Assembly: GCF_000227135.1 (NCBI RefSeq)
Contig: NC_018253.1
Location: 363,477-427,476, forward strand
Source: Leishmania donovani
Lineage: Eukaryota; Euglenozoa; Kinetoplastea; Trypanosomatida; Trypanosomatidae
Direction: 5' to 3'
DNA: 64,000 nt
Positions within the stretch are counted from its first letter, which is position 1. The number at the start of each line of letters is the position of its first letter. Below, piece by piece: positions 10,031 through 19,194 of the stretch. The translations under genes were made by a program, and so were the position numbers. Under the pieces are notes generated by a model. That model saw only the letters and a list, made by a program, of their open reading frames with translations. It did not search any database and was not told the DNA's origin.

Positions 10031-12421
10031 ATGCTCAGTCGGCCGCTATCCACGTCGTGGCTCGTGATGCCACGTCGTCGCAGTGGTTGGTGCCCCTTCA
10101 CGCTGTCCGCCTTTGCGTCCTGCTCGCAGCATGGCCTTCGCTCTTCTCGTGCAGCTATGCGCCATGTGCATGCTCGAACATGCCACTGCAGCTCTTACAA
10201 TCTTGTAGGTCGCCGCATCTCATCTATGAGCTCGGGAATCGCTGACGTACCGACAAGCGCCGCGCCGTGGGAACGTCTCGTGCACCTCGTCACTGGCCTT
10301 CCTTCGGCCGAGCAGCGAAGCTTCCCGCTCACGGCAACGGGTGCCCCCACTTTGGCCAACGTAGCGGCTGTCCATACTGCCCTTCCTGCAATTCGTGAGC
10401 TATGGTTGTCTGCCTACCACCCCGCCTTCGGCTGCGGTGTGGAACGCGATCGTGACGGCGCCGTCGCCTCTGCCGTCGCCGCGTCTGACGTGGATGCACA
10501 GCGGCAGCAGCACCGGCTTCTCCCAGAAGAAGCAGAGGAGCTGCCGCTGTTTGTGCAAGCGCTTGGCCACCTCGCCGCTGCCCTCCACGAGTCGATCGGA
10601 GAGACGACTGAGGCAGCAGCAGCAGCAGCAGCGGTGGCGGCCGACGACGCCGACGCTGATACCCGCCTTCTGAAGATGCACGAGTGGCTCGTGGAGCTGC
10701 AGGCGCTCTTGCTCTTTATCGGGCAGCACCACCTGCGCTTCCTGATTCCAGCGACCTTTTCGCCCAAGCTGTCATCCCTGGCTGTCTCACTCGTGCCGGA
10801 GACGCACACAGTCGATGGAAACGGTAGTGCGAGCTACGGCAGCGAGCTAAGCAAGCCGGGGACAGCAAAACGGCGGGAGACGCAGGTCAGTGACGCCTCA
10901 TCACTGCGGCAGCTTGCGAATGAGGCGATTGCAAACCACACGAGTGCACCTCCGGCGGTTGTCAAAGGCAGCGTCCCCGGCGCTGCCTCCCTTCGCCGCC
11001 TGTTTCGTCACGAGTGCGAGCATGTGCAAGACATGGCGCCGCCGCTGCCGGTAGAGGAGCTTCTCCGCGTTGTGGTGCTGGTCGAGGCCGCGCGAACGAT
11101 CCTTGACGTGACGCATCCTCCGCCGCTGGCGTCAGGAGTGCGCGCGGAGGTGTACGGCGTGCTCTTGTCCGTCGTCGGTTCGAGTGAGCAGCTGTCGTCT
11201 ACGACGCTCGCGTCGCTCGCCACATGTCTGGCGCGATGTGTCGATAGCTATGCGATGCGCAAGCAGCTTTCAGCCGTTGCATGTGCACCACAGAAATCGG
11301 GCGCGGTGCCGGGGGACTACGACGACGGTGGTGGCGTGCAGGCGCGCGGAGAGCGTTTTGCTGGTGTCGGCAGCGCAGCACTTTCTGCATTTTTGCGACG
11401 TGTCTCACGCAACATCGCCGCGTGTTCTGCAGGCACCTCTCTCACTATATCGCCTTCACCGATTGAGCAGCATGAGGCTGCGCAGCTCAATCGCCTCTGT
11501 GGCGGCCTCGACACTCGCCTGCGCCCTACCAGCGTCCTACACCACCTTCGCGTACTCGCGAACGTGATGCAGCGCCGTCTCGCCAAAACGCTCTATGACG
11601 CGGAGGCCGGGCATGGCGCTCACCAGCTACAGCAGGAGGCAGGGAAGTGCGGCGACGACGGCGCGGACGTCCCTGCCAGCAGCACCGGCGCCGCTCGCGT
11701 GGCAAAGGAAGCGAGGATAGAGGCCGGCATGCTGGGCATACTCACGCTGGAGGAACTCAAAGCACGCGCAGGGACGACGTTGAGTGACACTAGGTTGCCA
11801 ACGGCGACCCAGCCGCGGCGGAAGCGTCGCACTGTGGCAGAGATTGGGGCTGCTGCTGAGAGGAATCGGGTGGGTGCGGGCAACTTCTCAGCGCACGGTA
11901 ACGCTGACGCTCCCTCTTCTCACGTGCCACACGGAAGCGCTGCTCCACCTTCATCCACGCCCTGCGACTCCTGTCAGCACCCCCACGTCTGCCACGCAGA
12001 CTGCAGCGCCACAAGCGACACGGCTCGAGTGTCCTTCACTGACCTCGCGGAGGTGTGTAGCGCCATGGCAGCCATCGGCTTTCGCGGCGACGACACTGCT
12101 GCAGAGGAGCCGATGTGGCGGCACGCGGTCGAGTTCGCCTGTGCGGAGATCGTCGCGACGGCTGATGCCAGGGACGCAGCGGCTGCGGTGGCTCGTGCCG
12201 ACAACGGGGATGCTGCTGGCGTCGCAGCAGATGGAGAGGCGGTGATTCGTCAGACTTTGCTGGACGCGCGCGATTTGTGCTTTGCACTCGATCGGGTCGA
12301 CTACACGCACGGCTACGATCGCGTCATGGCGACGCTGGTGCGCTGCGGCTTCCTGCGCGAGCCGATTCCTGCGCCCTCGGCTGTTCGGCGGTCCATGAAG
12401 GACATCCCGTCCTCCTTCTAA
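10031..12421 (+). CDS. Hypothetical protein, possible mitochondrial targeting
   Basis: The product is 796 residues from ATG 10031, ending TAA 12419-12421. The first 65 residues hold many Arg/Ser and no acidic residues (MLSRPLSTSWLVMPRRRSG...), which suggests an import signal. A later start at the MSSGIADV methionine (residue 66) would remove it. The body mixes helical segments, such as HEWLVELQALLLFIGQHHLRF and VEELLRVVVLVEAARTILD, with low-complexity linkers. An alanine run at 10612-10632 is encoded by a GCA repeat. A C-terminal helical block (about 12027-12360) contains FTDLAEVCSAMAAIGF and ARDLCFALDRVDYTHGYDRV. The alternation of short paired helices is reminiscent of helical-repeat mitochondrial proteins, but I recognise no family. 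Confidence 0.85.
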   Translation: MLSRPLSTSWLVMPRRRSGWCPFTLSAFASCSQHGLRSSRAAMRHVHARTCHCSSYNLVGRRISSMSSGIADVPTSAAPWERLVHLVTGLPSAEQRSFPLTATGAPTLANVAAVHTALPAIRELWLSAYHPAFGCGVERDRDGAVASAVAASDVDAQRQQHRLLPEEAEELPLFVQALGHLAAALHESIGETTEAAAAAAAVAADDADADTRLLKMHEWLVELQALLLFIGQHHLRFLIPATFSPKLSSLAVSLVPETHTVDGNGSASYGSELSKPGTAKRRETQVSDASSLRQLANEAIANHTSAPPAVVKGSVPGAASLRRLFRHECEHVQDMAPPLPVEELLRVVVLVEAARTILDVTHPPPLASGVRAEVYGVLLSVVGSSEQLSSTTLASLATCLARCVDSYAMRKQLSAVACAPQKSGAVPGDYDDGGGVQARGERFAGVGSAALSAFLRRVSRNIAACSAGTSLTISPSPIEQHEAAQLNRLCGGLDTRLRPTSVLHHLRVLANVMQRRLAKTLYDAEAGHGAHQLQQEAGKCGDDGADVPASSTGAARVAKEARIEAGMLGILTLEELKARAGTTLSDTRLPTATQPRRKRRTVAEIGAAAERNRVGAGNFSAHGNADAPSSHVPHGSAAPPSSTPCDSCQHPHVCHADCSATSDTARVSFTDLAEVCSAMAAIGFRGDDTAAEEPMWRHAVEFACAEIVATADARDAAAAVARADNGDAAGVAADGEAVIRQTLLDARDLCFALDRVDYTHGYDRVMATLVRCGFLREPIPAPSAVRRSMKDIPSSF

Positions 12422-13115
12422 GCGGACAGGGTATTCAGGAGGGTGGCAGGCCGGCGCGTATCACTGGCCGAGCGAGTGGCCGCTGGCGACAGCGTTGCAT
12501 CCCTACCCTCTTGCCTCTCCGCACATTCCCGTGCTCCATGGTCGGCCCTTCCCCTCTGCCCCTCTTTCACTTGTGTGTGCCCCTGCTGCTGGTGCGGCTT
12601 CTGGCAACGATGCCGCTGTTTCTCAGCGCATTCCTTTGTGGGCAACCCCGTCGCCGTCTTTGCTGTCGTGCTCTACGGACGTGGAATGCCCCTTTCCTCC
12701 CTCACCGCAACAGCGGAGAGCTGCGGAGAGGCCCGCCACTTCGCTCCTTCAGATGCACACTCAGTCGTGGTAAAGCGTTCGCGCCCTCCCCCACCGCCTT
12801 CCCATTCAACTAGCCGCCGCTGGCCAAGCCAGTGTGCCGCCGCGCTGCATCGGTGTGCTGCGCTACTTGAAGGGTGGGGTCAGCAGTGCAGCAGGAGCGC
12901 CCCACCTACCCACTCATCCCACGCATAAGCCAGAAGCCAGCTTCATCGTCGGCCTTCATCCCACTCCCCCTTGGGCCCTCCCTTTATGAGTCTCAATGCG
13001 TGTTTGTGCCTGTGCGTGTCTCTCCCCTCCTCATCTGCCTCTTTCCTGCTGAGCATCAGAAAGGAGCCACAACTCCGCGCGGCGGCCACCTCCGCCTCAC
13101 CTCCCGGCCGCTGCA
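12422..13115 (+). other. Intercoding region, 0.7 kb
   Basis: Non-coding, C/T-rich. The clearest signal is a pyrimidine tract at about 13019-13050 followed by AG at 13052-13053 and 13058-13059, which would place a capped 5' end about 57 nt before the ATG at 13116. Nothing else is visible. Confidence 0.55.
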
Positions 13116-16046
13116 ATGCCATCATCACGGCGCCCCTGCACCATCGCGGAGCTGCAGCGGCTCGAGGAAGAGGCCTGGGCCTCGCCAGCACAGCGGGCGC
13201 TGTACGCTACGCGGCACATCCCTGGGTTCCCGTGGTACACAGTGCAGGAGGTGACGTTGCCTGACAAGCCTGCAACTGCCAACGCGACCGCCCTCTTCAC
13301 CAGCGGCGTTCGACGCCACGTCATCCCGTATGACTTTTCCTTTACTGTGTTCGTCAAGGGACGGTGGGTCGGCCGGCGGTTGCTCGAAGTCTACGCGGAG
13401 GAGCTGCCGCATCACACCCCTGCCTACTACGAAGCTTGCCTGCGGCAAGGCCGTCTGTACTGCGTGCAGCGCGGCGCTCTCCGCCAGCACAACACGCAGC
13501 GCCGGCTGCTGAAGCGGTCGGCTGCCGCGTCTGCGCCGTTGGGCACGGCCGGGAGCTTCAGCGACAGTGCCCCAGGCCTGGCTTCGTCCATATACACTAC
13601 CCCTACCACCACCAACACCACGTCCGCTTCAGACCTCCCTCGGCGCCGCCACGCTGATCGCCGAGTCGCATCGCCTGCTCCTCTGCCCTCTCGAGGAGAG
13701 GATGTAGTGCTGCAGCACGGCGATGTCGTGTACCACACGGTGCACCGTCACGAAGTGCCAGTGACGGTGGGGATGTGTGGCGCCGATGCCGTGCTTATCA
13801 CGGCCGTTTGCATTGCACAGTACGGTCTCATCTGCGTCAACAAGCCGACCGGGCTACCGACGCACGCGACGGGGAGGTACTACTACAACTCGCTTACCTC
13901 GCTTCTTGAGTACGTACTGGCGCCGAAGCGGCTGGCGGCGTGGCTGCTCGTCGAAGACCCGCTCCTGCAGTCCCTCGTCTCCACCGAGCACCTCTCGCCA
14001 TCGGAGAAGGTGGAGCTGTACGCGTACTATGCCCCTCCTTCAGCTCCCGTGCGACCTCCTAGATCAGTGCGTCAGCCCTGCGAGCACCAACTCCACCGCG
14101 AGGGAGGCACAGAGCACAGCTCGGGGTCTTCGCGATGCTACTGTGCGGCAACAAGCGAAGCATCCGCTGCCGAAGATGCAGATCTAGACGAAGTCGACCC
14201 TGACAAGGTGCCTCGGCCGTGCCATCGGCTCGACAAGGTCACCTCCGGGGTGCTGCTACTGGCCGTGCGCCAAGACGCGGCAAGGCGGATCGGATCGGTG
14301 CTGATGCGCAAGGCGAAAGAAGTGGACGAGGCAGTGACGGCGGAGCTGCTGCGCCGCAGGGTCGAGCCTAACGCCTCGCGTGACCGCGGCTTTGAGACAG
14401 CGGTCACCCCAGTCGCTGAGCACACGGCGAGCCCCGATGGGAGTGACGGCGATGCCGGTGCGCCCGCCGTCCACGGGCCCTCATCCACCCCTGCTTCGCC
14501 ACCGGCATCTCTGCAGCGCGTCCTCGCCAGCACGTATGAGCTGCAGAAGTACTACCTGGCACGTGTGCGTGTTGAGTCGGCCCGAGTACAGCCGGAAAGC
14601 GGTGACACATTCGAAGCCGAGATGCAGCGGCAGCACACGCCCCAGCCACCACCCTTAACATCCCCGTCTTTGCCCTTGGCACTCCCTCCGCCTCTGCGTG
14701 TTTGGCGTGTGGCCGGTGATGAACCGTGCTTGAGAACGCACAACGCCTATGTGTCACGCATGCTGAGCTCCGCAAACGGTGTCGGCGATATTGCGTCGTT
14801 GCGGGCTCGCCAGCCGAAGAAATGCAACTCAGCTCTGCCGGGTGCGTTCCCTGATGGCGTGCTGACGACAGTGCCGGTTCCTGCGCCTGGGGCCCTTGCG
14901 TCTTCCCCTGCTGCCGCGGCGACGCTCTGCCAGCTCCTTTTTGCCTTGCCCACCCTCACGAGCGCCGCACACCAGGACGCTCTGCTGCAAGCTGGAACGA
15001 GCGTGGCGAGCGCCGCTGAAGAAGCTGTGGTGCTATGCACCCCCTACACGGGCCGCCTGCACCAAATTCGTATGCATCTGAGCTCACTCGGCTGCCCCAT
15101 CGTCGGCGACGTCGTTTACGCGCACACCAGCGGCAACGCGGACGTGCCAGGCACATCTTCAACGCAAGTACAGCCGCAGCTGCCGAGGGGGAGGCTAGGG
15201 GGCACGGAGAGCGCCACCTGGGGCCCCGAAACGTCGCCCACGAAAGACACGGCAGCGCGTGACCTGGACGGAAGCGCTGATTGCGCGGCGCGACTCTCAC
15301 GCGATGGCCGCGATTTCGTCTTCTTCGATGCCGCACAGCTGCCAGCCGCCTATCATCGCTACTGCCAAACAGTGAAAGCGGCGGCTGAAGAGGCCAACGC
15401 CGCATCTCATGCTCGCCAGGCTTCTCCGTCGCGTAGGGCAGAGGAGCGTGCAGCGACAGTGGACGCCGACGGCGGGCTACCGACGACGAAGGGTGTAAAA
15501 CGCAGTCGCGCTGTGTGCAGCACCGGCGGCGGAAGGGAAGCCGAGGCGGCGGAGGGCATGGCGAACCTCGAGAAGAAGGGGGCCCCACTCGCCAGCACGA
15601 GTCGTGTTGCCGCAGTTGTGGGCGCTCCAACGGCGGGGGCGGGGCAAAGCGACGCAGCCGCCACTCGGTGGCAGGATGAGCCGCTATGCTACGAGTGCGC
15701 CGGACGTCTGCCCATCGTGGCCGCAGGAGAGTGCGCGACGGGCACGTCGGCCATCTGCCTGCATGCCTGGGTGTACCAAGTTAGGGAGGCCCTGCTCCTC
15801 GCCACCGACGACGGCGCACCGTCGACGGCGAGCTCGCCAGCATCAACGCCAAAGGCTGCTGCGATGCTTGCGACTGCAAGCCGGTCGCCGCCTGCACCAT
15901 GCCCTTCCTCTTCCTCGGAGGACGGGGAGAGCGGTGCGCGGGTGAACAACCGCACCGCACAGCGCTTGCCACCTCACCGCCGCTTAGTAGTGGAGGGCGA
16001 CGTTGTTCGGTTTGAAGCACCGCCACCGGCGTGGCTTCGGCGGTAG
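13116..16046 (+). CDS. RluA/Pus9-family RNA pseudouridine synthase
   Basis: Isomerises uridine to pseudouridine in RNA. The 976-residue product begins with the N-terminal module of the RPUSD2/Pus8/Pus9 group (TVFVKGRWVGRRLLEVY, then DVVYHTVHRHEVPVTVG), an S4-like RNA-binding region. The catalytic core follows: LICVNKPTGLPTHATG; then CHRLDKVTSGVLLLAV at about 369-384 with the catalytic Asp at about 373; TYELQKYYLARV; and the RluA motif TPYTGRLHQIRMHL at about 642-655. The core closes with LCYECAGRLP (about 858), AICLHAWVYQV (about 879) and FEAPPPAWLRR at the C-terminus, matching the last strands of the fold. The core is broken by low-complexity insertions of about 55, 110, 110 and 170 residues, which is why the protein is two to three times the usual length. 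All signature residues are present, so activity is expected. Target RNA and compartment cannot be read from sequence. Confidence 0.93.
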   Translation: MPSSRRPCTIAELQRLEEEAWASPAQRALYATRHIPGFPWYTVQEVTLPDKPATANATALFTSGVRRHVIPYDFSFTVFVKGRWVGRRLLEVYAEELPHHTPAYYEACLRQGRLYCVQRGALRQHNTQRRLLKRSAAASAPLGTAGSFSDSAPGLASSIYTTPTTTNTTSASDLPRRRHADRRVASPAPLPSRGEDVVLQHGDVVYHTVHRHEVPVTVGMCGADAVLITAVCIAQYGLICVNKPTGLPTHATGRYYYNSLTSLLEYVLAPKRLAAWLLVEDPLLQSLVSTEHLSPSEKVELYAYYAPPSAPVRPPRSVRQPCEHQLHREGGTEHSSGSSRCYCAATSEASAAEDADLDEVDPDKVPRPCHRLDKVTSGVLLLAVRQDAARRIGSVLMRKAKEVDEAVTAELLRRRVEPNASRDRGFETAVTPVAEHTASPDGSDGDAGAPAVHGPSSTPASPPASLQRVLASTYELQKYYLARVRVESARVQPESGDTFEAEMQRQHTPQPPPLTSPSLPLALPPPLRVWRVAGDEPCLRTHNAYVSRMLSSANGVGDIASLRARQPKKCNSALPGAFPDGVLTTVPVPAPGALASSPAAAATLCQLLFALPTLTSAAHQDALLQAGTSVASAAEEAVVLCTPYTGRLHQIRMHLSSLGCPIVGDVVYAHTSGNADVPGTSSTQVQPQLPRGRLGGTESATWGPETSPTKDTAARDLDGSADCAARLSRDGRDFVFFDAAQLPAAYHRYCQTVKAAAEEANAASHARQASPSRRAEERAATVDADGGLPTTKGVKRSRAVCSTGGGREAEAAEGMANLEKKGAPLASTSRVAAVVGAPTAGAGQSDAAATRWQDEPLCYECAGRLPIVAAGECATGTSAICLHAWVYQVREALLLATDDGAPSTASSPASTPKAAAMLATASRSPPAPCPSSSSEDGESGARVNNRTAQRLPPHRRLVVEGDVVRFEAPPPAWLRR

Positions 16047-16788
16047 TGCACGCAGCGCCACACACTGCTCGCTGCGCAATGGTCGGAAGACGCAGCGCGG
16101 AATGACAGACGCCACGCCACCACCACGAGCTCGCAAGGACTGCAACACATGGCCTTCGCACCGAACTGAAAGGCACACGTCGTACACAGCGAGGGAGAGG
16201 GGAAGGGGTGCGGAGCATCTGGCGGGTGTCGCCCCTTTCCCTCCTTTCACACCTGTCCCTGCGCCCTTCTCTCTTTTCCGCGGACTGCGCTGCGTAAGAC
16301 ACAGTAAAAGCACCAACTAAAGGTACGCACGCGCATACGCGCCGTGCGAGGGCACGGGCAGACGTCCTTGGGCGGTTGCCGGCAACTGCCTACGGGGGAC
16401 ACGGTGAGGCAAGAGGAAGGGCGGCCGCGGACCTACCTGCAAGTGAGCTGTTCGGTGAGGTACCTCGCGTGAGTTCTCCCTCTCTCTTTCTCTTTCTACT
16501 GCCTCTGTGCGGGCTTTCATCCATCTGCCGACCCCCTCCTCTATGCCGTCCCCTGCACACATTTGCACGGCCACGCCAGCGTATGTATATGCGCGTGCGC
16601 TTTCCGACTCTTTTCTACCGCATTGGAAGCCTACAACCGCACACACACACACACACACACACGCACGTTCGCTCTGTGCAGGTGCGCGTGTCTGTACGCA
16701 CCCTTTCCTTGCTTTGACTTTACATTGATGCGCTGGGGCGCACTTCTTTCCATCTGCTGATGCGCATCGTGTGTGCCCCCTCCTCCTC
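16047..16788 (+). other. Intercoding region, 0.74 kb, with (CA)n
   Basis: Non-coding. A (CA)11 array lies at 16641-16662. A pyrimidine-rich stretch at about 16470-16560 and the AG at 16680-16681 are the best acceptor candidates for the next gene, since no AG occurs between 16682 and its ATG at 16789. The short upstream ATGs at about 16727 and 16760 would then sit in the 5' UTR. Confidence 0.5.
16641..16662. repeat. (CA)n microsatellite
   Basis: Eleven uninterrupted AC units in the intercoding region upstream of the RING-finger gene. Confidence 0.9.
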
Positions 16789-18375
16789 ATGCTTCTCCAC
16801 GAGGCGCTTGTTCACACAGAATGCCCCATCTGCCTGCAGCCACTAAACTACTGTCTTCGGCCGCCACCCAGTCGCCCTGCCTCTCCGCCCTCCTTCGGCA
16901 CCTCCGCAGTGGTGGCCACCGGTAGCGGGACCACGAGTAGCACGAGTGCGTCAGGCCACTCCCCACGCTCGCCGCTGCAGCTGAGTGGGTCGAACGCCTC
17001 GGGCGGGGCAGGTGAGTTTTGCATCACGTTTGCACCTGGAGTGTACGGGAGCGATGCGACAGATCCGTGGCGCCCAAGCGTCGCCGTCGTGTCTCCAGCG
17101 TCCCCTCGTGAAGCGCCAAGCCCGTCGGGTCAGCGCCGCTTTGCGCACAGCGAGCCGTGCCCACCCTTCAGCGGCGGGGGGGCGAATCTGTCTGGCAGCG
17201 GCCACACCGCCGACAGCAGCAGCGACGAAGGTGCCGCCGGTGTTGTGGTGCTGCCGTGCGGACATCTTCTGCACTACCTATGCGCTATGCAGCTGTGCGA
17301 GTACGCCAACCATCCGTCCTGTCCCGTGTGCCGGCTGAAACTCGCCTCCGGCGCCGATTTGATTCTCTTCCGTCCTCAGCTGCGAGTGTCGTTGATCGCC
17401 GCAGCCCAGGCGTCTTCCGGCGTCTCTGCCGACTGCGCTTACATCGAGGGAGCGTGTAAGAGCGCCATCAGCGTGCGAAAGCGTTGTCGGCTCGAAGAGG
17501 CGGAGAGTGAGGACGGCCATACGCACGGTACGGATAGCCACCGAGCGGACGGCGAGGACGCCAACAGTGTGCAGGTGTGCTCGCCTCAGTCGGGATCGCA
17601 GCGCGGCTGCGTGCCGGGTCCTTCTGTCGCGCGCACCTCCACGTCTCAATCCGGTGGCGAGCTTAGCGCCCCCAAGCTCATTCTCGGGGACGATTTGGAG
17701 CTGACGAACACCTGTGCGGCGCCGAAGACGCAGGGTTTGCCTCCCACATCGCTCCAGAACAGCGGCGGCGATGCAGACGCAAACCAAAGCGAGGACGACA
17801 TCACGATCATCGGTGCCCGTCAACTCCCGCCCTCCCAGGCCTATGCGGAACTGCTGCTTCGCACCACTGCAACGTGGGCAGAGCGGGCAGAGACGCTCAA
17901 GGCGCGAGTGGAACACCTTGAGAGGAGTCAGCAACTGCTGCAGAGCGACTGCAGTGAGCTAGAGCGCACCCTCACCGTTGCGCGTCGTCGCCGAGAGGTA
18001 TTGCTGAATCTTCCATCGTCGAAAGATGAGCAGGATGTACTTCCATCGGCTCAGAGGTTGCGTGAGCTGCGACGCCTCTGTCTTGAGACACGGACAGCCA
18101 TGTCGTCCACTACGACACAACTGGCAGAGGCGATCCGCGGCCACGCGGAGGTGCGGCGGCAGACAGAGAAGTACGTGCGCAAGCTGTCAAGGCTGGAGTC
18201 TGGCAAAGGAGTCGGGAGAGCTGGCGGCGACACTGCCATTGCCTCTGCCTCTGCCTCTGCCGCCGCGGTGAAAGCAGGCCTACCGCCTCCGCCATCACGA
18301 CGGCAGCCGCCACAACGAGGTGCAACACCGGCAGGGGAGGCAGCAGCAGCAGCGGCGCTCGATGGTCCGCCCTGA
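16789..18375 (+). CDS. RING-H2 zinc-finger protein with split RING, putative E3 ubiquitin ligase
   Basis: The product is 528 residues from ATG 16789; the frame continues upstream only to a GTG at 16771. The RING ligands are C12 and C15 (ECPIC), then C157, H159, H162 and C165 (LPCGHLLHYLC), and C178 and C181 (SCPVC). This is a C3H2C3 RING-H2 order, and the spacings of the last six ligands are normal. The loop between ligands 2 and 3 is about 141 residues of Ser/Gly/Pro-rich sequence, against a usual maximum near 40. A coiled-coil region follows at about residues 355-470 (ERAETLKARVEHLERSQQLL onward), and the tail is low complexity. RING-H2 proteins recruit E2 enzymes for ubiquitin transfer, and the coiled coil suggests oligomerisation, as in TRIM- or TRAIP-type ligases. 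Substrate unknown. SEDDITIIG before the coiled coil resembles a SUMO-interacting motif, which is weak evidence. Confidence 0.85.
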   Translation: MLLHEALVHTECPICLQPLNYCLRPPPSRPASPPSFGTSAVVATGSGTTSSTSASGHSPRSPLQLSGSNASGGAGEFCITFAPGVYGSDATDPWRPSVAVVSPASPREAPSPSGQRRFAHSEPCPPFSGGGANLSGSGHTADSSSDEGAAGVVVLPCGHLLHYLCAMQLCEYANHPSCPVCRLKLASGADLILFRPQLRVSLIAAAQASSGVSADCAYIEGACKSAISVRKRCRLEEAESEDGHTHGTDSHRADGEDANSVQVCSPQSGSQRGCVPGPSVARTSTSQSGGELSAPKLILGDDLELTNTCAAPKTQGLPPTSLQNSGGDADANQSEDDITIIGARQLPPSQAYAELLLRTTATWAERAETLKARVEHLERSQQLLQSDCSELERTLTVARRRREVLLNLPSSKDEQDVLPSAQRLRELRRLCLETRTAMSSTTTQLAEAIRGHAEVRRQTEKYVRKLSRLESGKGVGRAGGDTAIASASASAAAVKAGLPPPPSRRQPPQRGATPAGEAAAAAALDGPP

Positions 18376-18926
18376 AACTTTGTACGAGCAGTGGGCCCAT
18401 ATGTCGCAGCCCTTGTAGGTGCCTGTGAACTCTTCCGTGCTAATCCCTACGTAGGCGGAGCGTGAGAGCGCGCGAGATGTTCCGTCCTCTTGTTCACCCA
18501 TGAAGCTCCCGCCTTGCACGCCCGCTACCAACGTGCGCCGACAGTCTATCCAACAAGAGACTACAGAGCCGTTCTCTTTGGATGTTGTTGAAGAATGAAA
18601 GGAAGAACCACAGGCGATGCGCCCAGAAGCCGCCACCGCCCAGCCGACTCCTCCTCTCCCTCGCACACTCTCTGCTTTTCAAGGAGATTCCGATGTAGAG
18701 GCGTGGCCGCCACGACGACCACCACCAATGCCAACAGCGCCGCGATGATGGCGGGCCAAACGAAGAAGGCTCCTTCGTCAACGGGCACAGATGCACGTCT
18801 CGTGTTGTTTGTTGTTTGCTGTCGTCGCTGTTGGTGTCTCTGCTCCATCTCTGCGCGCACACACACGCTCTCTGTTGCACCTCCTACTTCTTGCCTCACC
18901 TTTCTCTCCTCCTCGCCTGAGAAACG

Positions 18927-18963
<37 letters not shown>

Positions 18964-19194
18964 ACACACGCACACGAACATGGACGTGTATCATTGAAAG
19001 GTGCATAGACAGCCCTCCGCGTCACGGAACATGTGTATGCCTTCTCTCTCACCCACCTAACGCCCACCAAACACGTCGGACCTTCGGTCACCTTCGCACG
19101 CAGCGACGACCAGCCTCATCAGCGCCGCGAGCATACTCGGCTTGGCTCCACACTTTTCGTTGTGTATTCCGCGCTGTTTTGCTCCAACACGCAG
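18376..19194 (+). other. Intercoding region, 0.8 kb, with (CA)15
   Basis: Non-coding. It holds a (CA)15 array at 18931-18960. AG at 19193-19194 directly abuts the next ATG, and other AGs (19100-19130) follow pyrimidine-rich sequence at about 19037-19060, so the real acceptor is probably one of the latter. No gene is supported on either strand. Confidence 0.5.
18931..18960. repeat. (CA)15 microsatellite
   Basis: Fifteen perfect CA units, flanked by degenerate CGCACG and CTGACACACG sequence. It is the longest pure CA array in the window. Confidence 0.92.
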
